NCBI RefSeq assembly: GCF_000213555.1
Contig: NZ_GL891987.1
Location: 86,660-150,659, forward strand
DNA from: Dysgonomonas gadei ATCC BAA-286
GTDB lineage: Bacteria; Bacteroidota; Bacteroidia; Bacteroidales; Dysgonomonadaceae
Length of the DNA: 64,000 nucleotides
Direction of reading: 5' to 3'
Position numbers and translations under genes: made by a program
Part shown: one piece after another, positions 42,227-50,812 of the stretch
Position numbering within the stretch: position 1 is the first letter of the stretch
Layout of the letters: the number at the start of each line of letters is the position of its first letter
Notes under the pieces: generated by a model
Databases searched by the model: none
What the model saw: the letters and a program-made list of their open reading frames with translations, nothing else
What the model was told of the DNA's origin: nothing

Positions 42227-42234
42227 TACTTTTG
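42227..42234 (+). promoter_or_regulatory. -7 box of cdsA
   Basis: TACTTTTG, an exact TAnnTTTG match. Transcription should start near 42241, which removes the in-frame TTG at 42232 as a start. Confidence 0.6.
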
Positions 42235-42261
42235 TTACGTTATAATGAAAAAAGAAACGCC

Positions 42262-43089
42262 TTGAAATTACCTAATATTGTTGTCCGTATCCTCGCCGGA
42301 GCCGTATTCATCGGCTTGCTACTCGGTGGAATACTCATAAATGAGTACACTTTTCTTGTCATATTCTCATTACTTATTGTATTATGTCTGTATGAATTTT
42401 ACGGATTGATAGAAAAAGCTGCAAAAGTTCCCGTTATCCGGACATGGAATATATTGGGCGGATTTTTCCTCTTTTTAGGCGGATTCTACTATTGTGTTTA
42501 TTCAGCGTCAGTAGTTGCCTTTGTACCGTATATGGTTTACCTGATGGTCCTTTTCATCAGTGAATTGTATATGAAACGTGAAAATCCTATTCAGTCTTTA
42601 TCCTATTCGCTGCTGGGACAGATTTTTATTGCAGGCCCTTTAGCGCTGACAAATTATCTTGTATTTGCTTATGAACCCGGAAGTTACCATTATGTATATA
42701 TTCTGGCCCTGTTGGTAACCATATGGGTAAACGATACTTTTGCCTATCTTACAGGTATGGCTTTTGGAAAACATCGCTTATTTGAGCGTATATCTCCTAA
42801 GAAGTCATGGGAGGGATTCGTTGGCGGAGCAATGGTAGCTATAGCCTCTTCTCTTATTTTTGCACACTTTTTTACCAATCTCTCCACTATCGCATGGCTT
42901 GGTTTCGCAGCGGTAGTAGTCGTATTCGGAACCTGGGGCGACCTCTTCGAGTCACTTATAAAACGTACGTTGGGAGTAAAAGATTCGGGCAGTATGATAC
43001 CCGGACACGGCGGCATTCTCGACCGTTTCGACAGTACGATACTGGCTATTCCGGCAGTGTGTGTCTATTTATTACTGATCAGTCTCTGA
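42262..43089 (+). CDS. cdsA: Phosphatidate cytidylyltransferase (start codon uncertain)
   Basis: About 275 residues with seven or eight membrane helices. The signature KDSGSMIPGHGGILDRFDS near residue 240 and ISPKKSWEGFVGG near 180 identify CdsA, which makes CDP-diacylglycerol from phosphatidate and CTP. The frame has no ATG near its start; the likely start is TTG at 42262. An ATG at 42245, just after the predicted transcript start, is out of frame by one base in an A6 run: one extra A would give MKKRNALKLPN. So either a TTG start, a slippery A-run or a sequencing indel. The structured inverted-repeat element ends 75 bp before the promoter. Confidence 0.85.
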   Translation: MKLPNIVVRILAGAVFIGLLLGGILINEYTFLVIFSLLIVLCLYEFYGLIEKAAKVPVIRTWNILGGFFLFLGGFYYCVYSASVVAFVPYMVYLMVLFISELYMKRENPIQSLSYSLLGQIFIAGPLALTNYLVFAYEPGSYHYVYILALLVTIWVNDTFAYLTGMAFGKHRLFERISPKKSWEGFVGGAMVAIASSLIFAHFFTNLSTIAWLGFAAVVVVFGTWGDLFESLIKRTLGVKDSGSMIPGHGGILDRFDSTILAIPAVCVYLLLISL

Positions 43090-43097
43090 AAAGAGTT

Positions 43098-44069
43098 TTA
43101 ATAAGCTCTTTCCACTATATATTCTACGGCGGCTTCCAACGCCTCGCGCACCTCAGTGTCTGAAACTGTCGCGATTATTTCCTCCGCTCTATTTTTATAT
43201 TCTTCCATCTTGCGGTAAGCATATTCTATACCTCCATGCTCTTTGGCATAGCTGATAAGCTTATGTATGTTTTCGTCGGTATAGTTGTAAGAGAATATAA
43301 CAGACAATAGTTCTTTTTTCTCATCTTCCGGAGCGTAACTTATAGCATATAATAAGGGAAGCGTAACTTTTCCTTCACGTATATCGTTTCCTGTAGGCTT
43401 GCCGATGGCATCGGTAAAGTAATCGAATATATCGTCCCGTAATTGGAAACAAACTCCGAGATATTCTCCCAATTTGGTAAATCTTTCAACTTCCTCACTT
43501 GATGCGTCCACTGACATTGCCCCTATACGCATGCACACTGACATTAGGGATGCTGTCTTTTTCCTGATTACCTGAAAATATTCATCTTCATCCAGAATCA
43601 GTTCTTTGACTAGCGAGAGCTGGTTTAATTCCCCTTCGGCAAGGTCGCGGCCCAGATCTGAAACGCGGGATATGATCTCAATATTTCCGGTCAATACACT
43701 TTTAATTAAGGCTGTAGATAGAAAATAGTCACCCGCAAGCACGGCCATTTTATTATCGTAAATAGCATTCAGCGAAGCCATTCCTCTCCTTATTTTGGAT
43801 TCATCAACAACATCGTCATGTATCAGGGAAGCTGTATGCAGAAGTTCTACTGTAATGGCAGAGTTATAAGTCGTATTGTTTATTTCTCCACAGGCCTTTG
43901 CCGCTAATAGTAACAGAATGGGACGTATCCGTTTACCATCCGATTTCATTATATAATCTATAATCTCCTGAATCCTTACGTTATTACAAAAGACAGAATC
44001 TTTGTAATAGGTATTGAATTTTTTCAGCTCTTCCGTTACTGGTTTTGCTATTAAAAGCTTTTTATCCAT
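43098..44069 (-). CDS. Polyprenyl (octaprenyl/nonaprenyl-type) diphosphate synthase
   Basis: A 323-residue all-helical prenyltransferase. The first aspartate-rich motif is HDDVVDES at residues 84-91, the second LRDDIFDYF near 214, both intact. Such trans-prenyl transferases build the side chain of menaquinone in Bacteroidales. The exact chain length cannot be read by eye. A -7 box lies 20 bp upstream. It converges with cdsA, the stops being only 8 bp apart. Confidence 0.9.
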   Translation of the reverse strand: MDKKLLIAKPVTEELKKFNTYYKDSVFCNNVRIQEIIDYIMKSDGKRIRPILLLLAAKACGEINNTTYNSAITVELLHTASLIHDDVVDESKIRRGMASLNAIYDNKMAVLAGDYFLSTALIKSVLTGNIEIISRVSDLGRDLAEGELNQLSLVKELILDEDEYFQVIRKKTASLMSVCMRIGAMSVDASSEEVERFTKLGEYLGVCFQLRDDIFDYFTDAIGKPTGNDIREGKVTLPLLYAISYAPEDEKKELLSVIFSYNYTDENIHKLISYAKEHGGIEYAYRKMEEYKNRAEEIIATVSDTEVREALEAAVEYIVERAY

Positions 44070-44088
44070 ACTAAGTTTTGTTGAGTTG

Positions 44089-44096
44089 CAAATTTA
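44089..44096 (-). promoter_or_regulatory. -7 box of the polyprenyl synthase gene
   Basis: CAAATTTA on the plus strand reads TAAATTTG on the minus strand, 20 bp upstream of the ATG at 44069. Confidence 0.55.
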
Positions 44097-44224
44097 GGAA
44101 TAATTCGGGTTATAGCATTATATATTTATAACTTTGAACATCATTGGGATATTTTTTAAGGAATAACAAGAACATACTTTACCTTATTGTGTTTTTCCTG
44201 TTATATATCAGAAAAACGGTCCCG

Positions 44225-45769
44225 CTATTTTCCTGTCAATGTAATAACAGGTACGATCATTTCCTCCATAGAAATACCTCCATGCTGGAATGTATCGGTA
44301 TAATATGATACATAATGGTTGTAATTATTTGGATATGCAAAGAAATCATCCCCTGTGGCAAAGATATACTTTGTGCTTATATTGGGAGACGGCAATCCTG
44401 CTTTCTCCGGAGAATGGATGTCGTAGACTTTCTTACGGTCATATTCCAGATTCCGTCCGAATTTATAACGGATATTAGAGTTTACGCTTTTATCTCCTAT
44501 GACCTTCACCGGACTTTTCACACGTATAGTACCATGGTCGGTAGTAAGTATAATCTTATAACCCATTCCTTTTGCCTTTCGCAAAATGTCCATCGTACTG
44601 GAATGCTTAAACCACGAACGGGTCAGCGAGCGATAAGCCGCTTCGTCCGAAGCCAGTTCACGTATCATCTTCGACTCGGTACGAGCATGGGACAACATAT
44701 CTACAAAATTGATAACAATGACATTCAGCGACTTGTTGTTCAATGAATTCATATTCTGGACAAGTTTCTCTCCTGATGAAGACGACAGCAGCTTATTATA
44801 AGAGAAGGTATGTTTCCCTCCGTATTTTTCCAATTGCTTCTGTAAAAATATCTCTTCATTCAGATTCTTACCCTCGTCTTCATCCTCTTCCACCCACAAG
44901 TCGGGATAAGACTTCACAATCTGCGATGGCATCAGTCCGGAGAAAATAGCATTACGCGCGTATTGCGTAGCTGTGGGCAGGATGCTGAAATATTCTTCCT
45001 CCGAAATATTGAAATCGGCAGCCAGCAGGTCTTTTACTTCCCACCATTGGTCGAGACGGAAGTTATCGATCAGGATAAAAAATACTTTTTCTCCCTTCTC
45101 TAATAAGGGAAGTATTTTTTTTGGAAAAAGCTCGGGGCTAATTAGTGGCTTGTTCCTTTCATCTTGTATCCATGATTCGTAGTTCTTCTTTATATATTTG
45201 CAGAAGCTATTATTAGCCTCCTGTTTTTGTACACGTAAAAGGTCTGTCAGGGGGCTTTGTGAAGCATCCAATTCTATTTCCCAATATACCAGTTTCTTGT
45301 AGATATCTATCCAGTCGTTAAAATCGGTGGAATCATTGATGTGCGTACTTATCTGAGAAAACTCGTCCCGGTATCCTTCAAGCGTTATTTCGGAAACGAT
45401 ATCGTCTTTGTGCAGATTCTTTTTCAGGGACAGAAGTATCTGATTCGGGTTGACAGGCTTTATGAGGTAATCCGCTATTTTTTTACCTATAGCATGTGTC
45501 ATTATGCCTTCGTCCTCACTCTTGGTAATCATGATCACCGGGATATTGGGGTCTATCTCCTTGATAAGGCTCAGAGTTTCCATACCTGCTAGTCCCGGCA
45601 TGTTTTCATCGAGGAATATAATGTCGAAAGATTCGCTCTTTACGCTGTCCAGTGCATCTTGACCACTGTTTACAGGTGTTACCTCATATCCTTTCTCCTC
45701 AAGGAAAAGAATATGAGCGCGCAACACATCTATTTCGTCATCGGCCCAAAGTATCCGTTTTTTTCTCAT
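44225..45769 (-). CDS. porX: PorX-type response regulator with PglZ domain
   Basis: A 514-residue protein. The N-terminal receiver domain has the acidic pair in LWADDEID, the phosphoacceptor Asp54 in IIFLDENMPG and Lys104 in YLIKPVNP. The remaining ~380 residues are an alkaline-phosphatase-like PglZ domain (VFFILIDNFRLDQWWEV near residue 240, LTTDHGTIRVKSPV near 426). PorX with its kinase PorY regulates type IX secretion in Porphyromonas; porY is not in this window. The predicted promoter is at 45852-45859, leaving a ~75 nt leader that holds a strong hairpin. Confidence 0.92.
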   Translation of the reverse strand: MRKKRILWADDEIDVLRAHILFLEEKGYEVTPVNSGQDALDSVKSESFDIIFLDENMPGLAGMETLSLIKEIDPNIPVIMITKSEDEGIMTHAIGKKIADYLIKPVNPNQILLSLKKNLHKDDIVSEITLEGYRDEFSQISTHINDSTDFNDWIDIYKKLVYWEIELDASQSPLTDLLRVQKQEANNSFCKYIKKNYESWIQDERNKPLISPELFPKKILPLLEKGEKVFFILIDNFRLDQWWEVKDLLAADFNISEEEYFSILPTATQYARNAIFSGLMPSQIVKSYPDLWVEEDEDEGKNLNEEIFLQKQLEKYGGKHTFSYNKLLSSSSGEKLVQNMNSLNNKSLNVIVINFVDMLSHARTESKMIRELASDEAAYRSLTRSWFKHSSTMDILRKAKGMGYKIILTTDHGTIRVKSPVKVIGDKSVNSNIRYKFGRNLEYDRKKVYDIHSPEKAGLPSPNISTKYIFATGDDFFAYPNNYNHYVSYYTDTFQHGGISMEEMIVPVITLTGK

Positions 45770-45789
45770 TCAAAACCTATAATTACAAG

Positions 45790-45823
45790 GCAAGCCACAT
45801 TTATATTTTATAAAGTGGCTTGC
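45790..45823 (-). promoter_or_regulatory. Hairpin in the porX leader / after the GH18 gene
   Basis: GCAAGCCAC (45790-45798) and GTGGCTTGC (45815-45823) form a 9 bp stem, extended by TTTATA/TATAAA pairing inside. It lies between the porX -7 box and the porX start, so it is part of the porX leader; it may also stop read-through from the GH18 gene at 45903. No long T-run follows. Confidence 0.55.
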
Positions 45824-45851
45824 TATATTATTCTGCACTTTAGTTAATAAT

Positions 45852-45859
45852 CAAAAGTA
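45852..45859 (-). promoter_or_regulatory. -7 box of porX
   Basis: CAAAAGTA on the plus strand reads TACTTTTG on the minus strand, 83 bp upstream of the porX ATG. Confidence 0.5.
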
Positions 45860-45902
45860 CAAACAGAAGTTCAATCCTTAAAACGGAGAGGGTTAAAGTT
45901 TA

Positions 45903-47027
45903 TTATTTCAGTACCTGGTTAATTGCATTCAACAGGTACTCTTTAGGGTCTGAACTGTATTCCCAGAACATAACCCCGGCCATTCTGTTGGTCTTCACGT
46001 ACTCGCATTTTGCTTTTGCCGATTCTTCATCGTCATAGGTTACAAACTCGCCCTTATAAAAATTGAACAGGTAAGGAGCCTGCGCTGCTTCGTCCCAATA
46101 TCTGTAATATTCATTCCGGTTTACCAGGCTATCTTTGATAAATGTGTATCCTTTTCCCTGTATTTGTTCGGTTATCGGGTCACCTACTCCTTTCGATGAA
46201 TCTTTCTTCGTTTTATAGATGCGGCCATAGAAAGCGATGCCCATTACCAGTTTTTCCATAGGTACGCCTGCTGCATTGAAGGCTTTTACAGCTATATCGG
46301 CACTATTAGACTCGCTGTACTTATCCGACGCTAAAAGATTGGTGTGATGGATCGCTTTTTCCTTCGATTGGGAGTCATAGGTCATTATATTTACATAGTC
46401 GAGGTATTCCTGAGCCTTGCCCATCTCTGTATTGTTTATAAACTCCTGTGAGCCACCGACGGCTGTTGTGAGCAGATATTTCTTGTCCGATGTTTTTTCC
46501 AGTTCATCCAATTCGGCCCTGATGGCGGCGAACATCAGCGTATAGTTCTGCTTATCTTCGGGGCGGAATACATTACCTGTGTCCCCTTCCATGGCAGGGT
46601 ATTCCCAATCTATATCCACTCCGTCGAGATTATATTTACTCATGATCTCAACGGCAGATTTGGCAAATGTCTTTTGTCCTTCGGGAGTCAATACGGCGTC
46701 TGAGAAATTCCTGCTCCATGCCCATCCCCCGATCGATATAAGTATTTTCAAATCCGGGTTTTGCTGTTTCAGTTCATTCAGTTTCCTGAAATTGACTGTG
46801 TCGGTCGCTTCATTTGTCAGGAAAGCTTTCCCTCCCTGTACATCTACAAAGGCGTAGTTGATATGAGTTATCTTATTAGGGGATATTTTACTCACATCTG
46901 TCAGTCCGTTGTATCCGCCTACATATGCAATTATTACAGGTTTGGACCTATCTTCCCCGCTTTTTTTGTTGCAGGAGGATAATATAACAAAGAGTAATAA
47001 AATGGAAATAATAATGTTCTTATTCAT
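45903..47027 (-). CDS. Glycoside hydrolase family 18 lipoprotein (chitinase-like)
   Basis: About 374 residues from the ATG at 47025-47027. A lipoprotein signal peptide (IISILLLFVILSSC, Cys19) is followed by a GH18 TIM barrel: ISIGGWAWSRNFSD near residue 97 and the catalytic DGVDIDWEYP with Glu142 as acid/base. GH18 enzymes cut beta-1,4-GlcNAc links in chitin, peptidoglycan or N-glycans; here the substrate is open. The lipid anchor places it at the cell envelope, possibly surface-exposed. It lies 62 bp after the metalloprotease gene, so they may be co-transcribed. Confidence 0.92.
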   Translation of the reverse strand: MNKNIIISILLLFVILSSCNKKSGEDRSKPVIIAYVGGYNGLTDVSKISPNKITHINYAFVDVQGGKAFLTNEATDTVNFRKLNELKQQNPDLKILISIGGWAWSRNFSDAVLTPEGQKTFAKSAVEIMSKYNLDGVDIDWEYPAMEGDTGNVFRPEDKQNYTLMFAAIRAELDELEKTSDKKYLLTTAVGGSQEFINNTEMGKAQEYLDYVNIMTYDSQSKEKAIHHTNLLASDKYSESNSADIAVKAFNAAGVPMEKLVMGIAFYGRIYKTKKDSSKGVGDPITEQIQGKGYTFIKDSLVNRNEYYRYWDEAAQAPYLFNFYKGEFVTYDDEESAKAKCEYVKTNRMAGVMFWEYSSDPKEYLLNAINQVLK

Positions 47028-47088
47028 AATTATTAAATTAGAAATTAATAAAGAATTTCTATTGGGATGTTCCAACTATCTATCCACA

Positions 47089-49605
47089 TTATTTGCCGGT
47101 ATCCAATGCTGTTTCTATCTGTGCCAATAAGTCCAGCAAATGGCTGCGCTTGATTCCCGATGACGAGGTAGCGGCATTGCGTATGCTCTGGCGCAGATCG
47201 ATTAATTGTGTACGGGCAATGCCTGTTGCATCCGAAGCTCTTGTTTGTGCCTGCGGAGCCGCATTCTTAGGGTCTACAATGCTGATGAGGGCATTGACAT
47301 AGTTCTTTTGCAGGTTGCGGCGATAGATGTCGATTGCTTTTCCGTTTGTAAGCTCAGACCATACGCTCTTTTTCAGGTCGTTGAACATATTGATAGCTGT
47401 ATAAGCACCGGCACCGTTATATGCCTCGTCACGCAACATCTTGTCTATTGTATATTTGCTAATCAGACGGTCCAATGTTCTTTTTTGAACACTTCCGATC
47501 GAATTTACCGGATCTACACTTGCTTTTGTTATCAATGTTTTGTCGATCAGCCACTCGGGAGTAGAAAATAACTGTTGGTCGAGAAACTGCATTGCTTCTT
47601 TTTGTATGCTTGCCGGAACAAACTCCTCCGAATTACCGGATTGCTCCACTACCAGAGGGGTACGGTAAATACCGGCTATATTTTTGGCAACATGTCCCAT
47701 ATAACGGCCATATTGTGTCACAACTTCTCCATATATGGAAGTTGCCATCGCATAATCTTTATTCGGTTCTTTAGTCCAATCCAGTATTTGCGGCACAATA
47801 CGTTGCAGGTTTTTTATACCATAGCCGCTTGCCAGCATGGCATTGTCGCCAAGGTCTTCGCTTTGGTTGCGTGGATCGTCAGGATCGGTTTCCGTTCCGA
47901 AGGTAAAGCGTTTGTCGCTCCGGAGTTTTTCCATTATTGTCTTGTTTGAGAACGGAATTTCGTCCTCTGCAGTCGCATATTCGGGCAAGTATCTGTAACC
48001 CCATTCTATCGACCAGTCATCATATATACCGATACGAGGAAAGAGTCCTTTTTCCGAAATATTATCTTCGGGCTGGGCGATATAATTGAATCGTGCGTAG
48101 TCCATTATCGAAGGTGTATGTCCGTTAGCTTCCACCCACTCTTTGTTTCTGAGGTTTTCGACAGGTACGGTTGCCGAAGATCCGAAATTATGCCTCAGCC
48201 CTAATGTATGTCCTACCTCATGTGATGATACAAAGCGGATAAGTTCGCCCATCAGTTCGTCGTCGAATTTCAGTTTTTGGGCGCGTTTATCCACATTCCC
48301 CGCTTGTATCATATACCAGTTGCGCAATAAGAGCATCACATTGTGATACCAGTTGATATGTGTTTCTATAATTTCACCGCTGCGGGGGTCGTGTACATGC
48401 GGGCCGCTGGCATTCGGTATATCGGAAGGCTTGTAAACGATTGCGGAGTGACGTGCATCCTCGAGGCTCCATGTGGAATCTTTAGGTGCTTCCATTCCTA
48501 TGATCGCATTCTTGAATCCTGCTTTTTCAAACGCTTTTTGCCAGTCGTTGACACCTTGTATGAGGTATGGTACCCATTTCTTTGGCGTGGCAGGGTCTAT
48601 GTAGAAAACAATCGGCTTTTTAGGTTCTACCAGTTCTCCGTTCACATATTTCTGTAATTCTCCCTCTTTCGGTTCCAGTCTCCAGCGGGTAATTTTCGAT
48701 TTATAATCTATCCCCTGCGAATTGGAATCGAAGTCGGTATACCTTACCGCAAAATATGCTACGCGGGGATCGAACAAGCGCGGTTTCATCGGTTCTTTCG
48801 GAAGCAAAACGAGGGAACTGTTGAGTTCGTATGTCATGGGGTCGTTAGGGAAATACTGTGCTGCCTGAGGCGGGTATCCCATTGGCGGTACCTGCGCATA
48901 TGTCTTAACCGTTTTGATCTCTACATTTATAGGGTATGCTTTGATGGTGTCTATATAACTCCTGTCGGCAAAGTGGTTTCCGATGCCCCTGTATTTCTTC
49001 ATGTTGGTGTCGAAGAAGAAAACGTTATTGTCACCATTCAGGAAATCGGTAATATCTATGACGGCGGCAGATGTTTTGCTTACAGAATCTTTATTCAGAG
49101 CCTGTATGGCAAATGTAGCCATAATGGGTTGTATATTCGAGTTCTTTACCGACTGGTACATACCCAATGTATCGTTTGCCTGCTCCAGATACGAAATACT
49201 GCGGATAAAGACTTTATTGTTAGGTGCTTTTTCGAAACGGATGACGTTTTCCCCTATCTGGTCGCCGGGATAGCCAACCATCGATTTGTACCTGTTCACA
49301 GGAGCTTTCGAGATTCTGTTCACTACAAGTATATCGCGTTCCATAATGGAATCGGGAAGTTCGAAGTAGAATTTATCCTTTACCTTATGTACTTTGAAGA
49401 AACCGGCATTGGTTTTTGCCTCTTTGGTTATCACTTCCCCGTATGGCTTGGGTGCTCCGGGAGGTGTGGCCGGCTTGGGCGCCGGAGCGGCTGCTTCTTT
49501 TTTTTCCTCTTTCTTTTTTCTTTTGAAGGGATTCCTTATTTGTGCGTTTCCGCCTAATATCCCTGCTGTAAGGAATAGAATAAGAATCAGGTTCTTCTTG
49601 TGCAT
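47089..49605 (-). CDS. Zinc-dependent metalloprotease (DUF5117/DUF5118 type)
   Basis: About 838 residues from the ATG at 49603-49605, which starts a signal peptide (NLILILFLTAGILGGNAQ). A lysine-rich then proline/alanine-rich linker follows (RKKKEEKKEAAAPAPKPATP). The metzincin zinc site HEVGHTLGLRHNF near residue 463 fits HExxHxxGxxH, with a Met-turn IMDYARFNY about 27 residues later. This is a large secreted family in Bacteroidota of unknown substrate. Its own -7 box is at 49645. No C-terminal type IX sorting domain is apparent. Confidence 0.92.
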   Translation of the reverse strand: MHKKNLILILFLTAGILGGNAQIRNPFKRKKKEEKKEAAAPAPKPATPPGAPKPYGEVITKEAKTNAGFFKVHKVKDKFYFELPDSIMERDILVVNRISKAPVNRYKSMVGYPGDQIGENVIRFEKAPNNKVFIRSISYLEQANDTLGMYQSVKNSNIQPIMATFAIQALNKDSVSKTSAAVIDITDFLNGDNNVFFFDTNMKKYRGIGNHFADRSYIDTIKAYPINVEIKTVKTYAQVPPMGYPPQAAQYFPNDPMTYELNSSLVLLPKEPMKPRLFDPRVAYFAVRYTDFDSNSQGIDYKSKITRWRLEPKEGELQKYVNGELVEPKKPIVFYIDPATPKKWVPYLIQGVNDWQKAFEKAGFKNAIIGMEAPKDSTWSLEDARHSAIVYKPSDIPNASGPHVHDPRSGEIIETHINWYHNVMLLLRNWYMIQAGNVDKRAQKLKFDDELMGELIRFVSSHEVGHTLGLRHNFGSSATVPVENLRNKEWVEANGHTPSIMDYARFNYIAQPEDNISEKGLFPRIGIYDDWSIEWGYRYLPEYATAEDEIPFSNKTIMEKLRSDKRFTFGTETDPDDPRNQSEDLGDNAMLASGYGIKNLQRIVPQILDWTKEPNKDYAMATSIYGEVVTQYGRYMGHVAKNIAGIYRTPLVVEQSGNSEEFVPASIQKEAMQFLDQQLFSTPEWLIDKTLITKASVDPVNSIGSVQKRTLDRLISKYTIDKMLRDEAYNGAGAYTAINMFNDLKKSVWSELTNGKAIDIYRRNLQKNYVNALISIVDPKNAAPQAQTRASDATGIARTQLIDLRQSIRNAATSSSGIKRSHLLDLLAQIETALDTGK

Positions 49606-49644
49606 AGTTGCGGTAATTAATTGTAAATAAAAATAGTTAATATA

Positions 49645-49652
49645 CAAAACTA
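49645..49652 (-). promoter_or_regulatory. -7 box of the metalloprotease gene
   Basis: CAAAACTA on the plus strand reads TAGTTTTG on the minus strand, 40 bp upstream of the ATG at 49605. Confidence 0.55.
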
Positions 49653-49780
49653 AAAAATTTAATATATTAAATCCTAAGTTTTGGATAAATAAGTAGGGTA
49701 AGCCCACGAAAATTCATATAATGGTTTTTTGCATTTGTAGGGGCGAATTGAATTGTAAAATCGGCCGAGCCTCAAATTTA

Positions 49781-49805
49781 TCAAAAAAACTTTATCTATA
49801 TAAGA
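49781..49805 (+). repeat. Partial copy of the TTTATCTATA repeat module
   Basis: CTTTATCTATATAA here matches the beginning of the composite repeat at 32025 and 59395 (inverted). It is a short remnant upstream of the phBC6A51-like gene. Confidence 0.4.
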
Positions 49806-49839
49806 AACTAATTATTAACCATTAATATTTAAGTATCTT

Positions 49840-50580
49840 ATGAAGTATAAAGAAAAAATAGCCACAGAGATTATCCGGATGATAGAACAGGATTTGTGCA
49901 GCATATCAGAAATCTGCAAATCATTTAAAATCAGCCGTAAGACATTTTACGAATGGAAAAAAGAAAAGCCCGAATTTAAAGAAGCGGTAGAAGAAGCCAT
50001 CGACCACCGCGAAGATGTGATGATAGCCTCGGCACGCATAGGGTTGAAACAGTTGCTGGAAGGCTACGTGCAGAAAAAAGAGAAGGTCACCTATGTCCCC
50101 GATAAAAACGATCCGCTGAACGATGTGGAGAAATGCCGTGTAGTGGAAAAGAAATTCTGTCCGCCGAGTATCCGTGCGATAAAGTACGTACTTGACCGGG
50201 AGGAAAGGAAGAAAGACAAAGACCGGTTACTTGCATCGGAGCGCCGTCCGCTGGTTATCGAAGTACAGGATGAGGAAACCAGGCGCCAACTGATGATATT
50301 GCAGGAGAATGGCTTCCGTTCGGGCGGTTCACTCAATGCGGAGGTAGTGGCGGCCGTGGATAGGAAACTGGAAGAAGAACGAACCAACGGTCACAGGAGC
50401 GAAGCGTATGTAAAAGTGAAAAGTGAAGAATTAGAAGTGGAAAATGGGCAAGAGCAGGCAGAGCAAGGGCAAGTTATGGAACAGCCGCCTGTTGCTCAAC
50501 CATCCGCCGCTCCGGTAGAGAAACCCAAGGTGAATCTTTATCCGTTTCTGCCTCCGGGATACACATCGAGGACGGATTGA
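49840..50580 (+). CDS. phBC6A51-type HTH protein (phage terminase small-subunit-like), orphan
   Basis: A 246-residue protein. The N-terminus (KIATEIIRMIEQDLCSISEICKSFKISRKTFYEWKKEKPEF) is a homeodomain-like HTH as in small terminase subunits of the phBC6A51 group; the middle is a helical charged region (EKKFCPPSIRAIKYVLDREERK). The last 60 residues are low-complexity (SEELEVENGQEQAEQGQ, then a proline-rich tail ending PFLPPGYTSRTD). No large terminase, portal or capsid gene is nearby, so it is an orphan of unknown function. Its 3' part is strongly purine-rich, as is the adjoining repeat. Confidence 0.75.
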   Translation: MKYKEKIATEIIRMIEQDLCSISEICKSFKISRKTFYEWKKEKPEFKEAVEEAIDHREDVMIASARIGLKQLLEGYVQKKEKVTYVPDKNDPLNDVEKCRVVEKKFCPPSIRAIKYVLDREERKKDKDRLLASERRPLVIEVQDEETRRQLMILQENGFRSGGSLNAEVVAAVDRKLEEERTNGHRSEAYVKVKSEELEVENGQEQAEQGQVMEQPPVAQPSAAPVEKPKVNLYPFLPPGYTSRTD

Positions 50581-50604
50581 GGAAAGGGAAAGGGAAAAGG
50601 AGAA

Positions 50605-50765
50605 AGTAATAAGTAAAGAGATACGAGTAGACGAGGTACAAGATACAAGTTGTTGACTGATGACTGTTCACTGACGGGATGCTTTGCTCAGCAAGACAAG
50701 CTAATTATTAATTTTTCATTCTTAATTATTAATTCTTTTCTGTGTTACCTTTGTTACCTTTTTCG
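50605..50765 (+). repeat. Composite intergenic repeat, copy at 50.7 kb
   Basis: Contains GATACAAGTTGTTGACTGATGACTG-like sequence, then GACAAGC...AATT (50695-50734), 40 bases identical to 54062-54101, and an exact 16-mer promoter repeat at 50742-50757. It lies between the phBC6A51-like gene and the phosphatase-like gene on the minus strand. Confidence 0.75.
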
Positions 50766-50812
50766 ATTTTTCTATCCAACTCAACTGACTAGGGGCAATA
50801 GGGGTTTACCGG

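Noticed and set aside
44225..45769. PglZ domain as a sign of a BREX defence system
   Set aside because: The receiver-PglZ fusion is the PorX architecture and no BREX gene is present.
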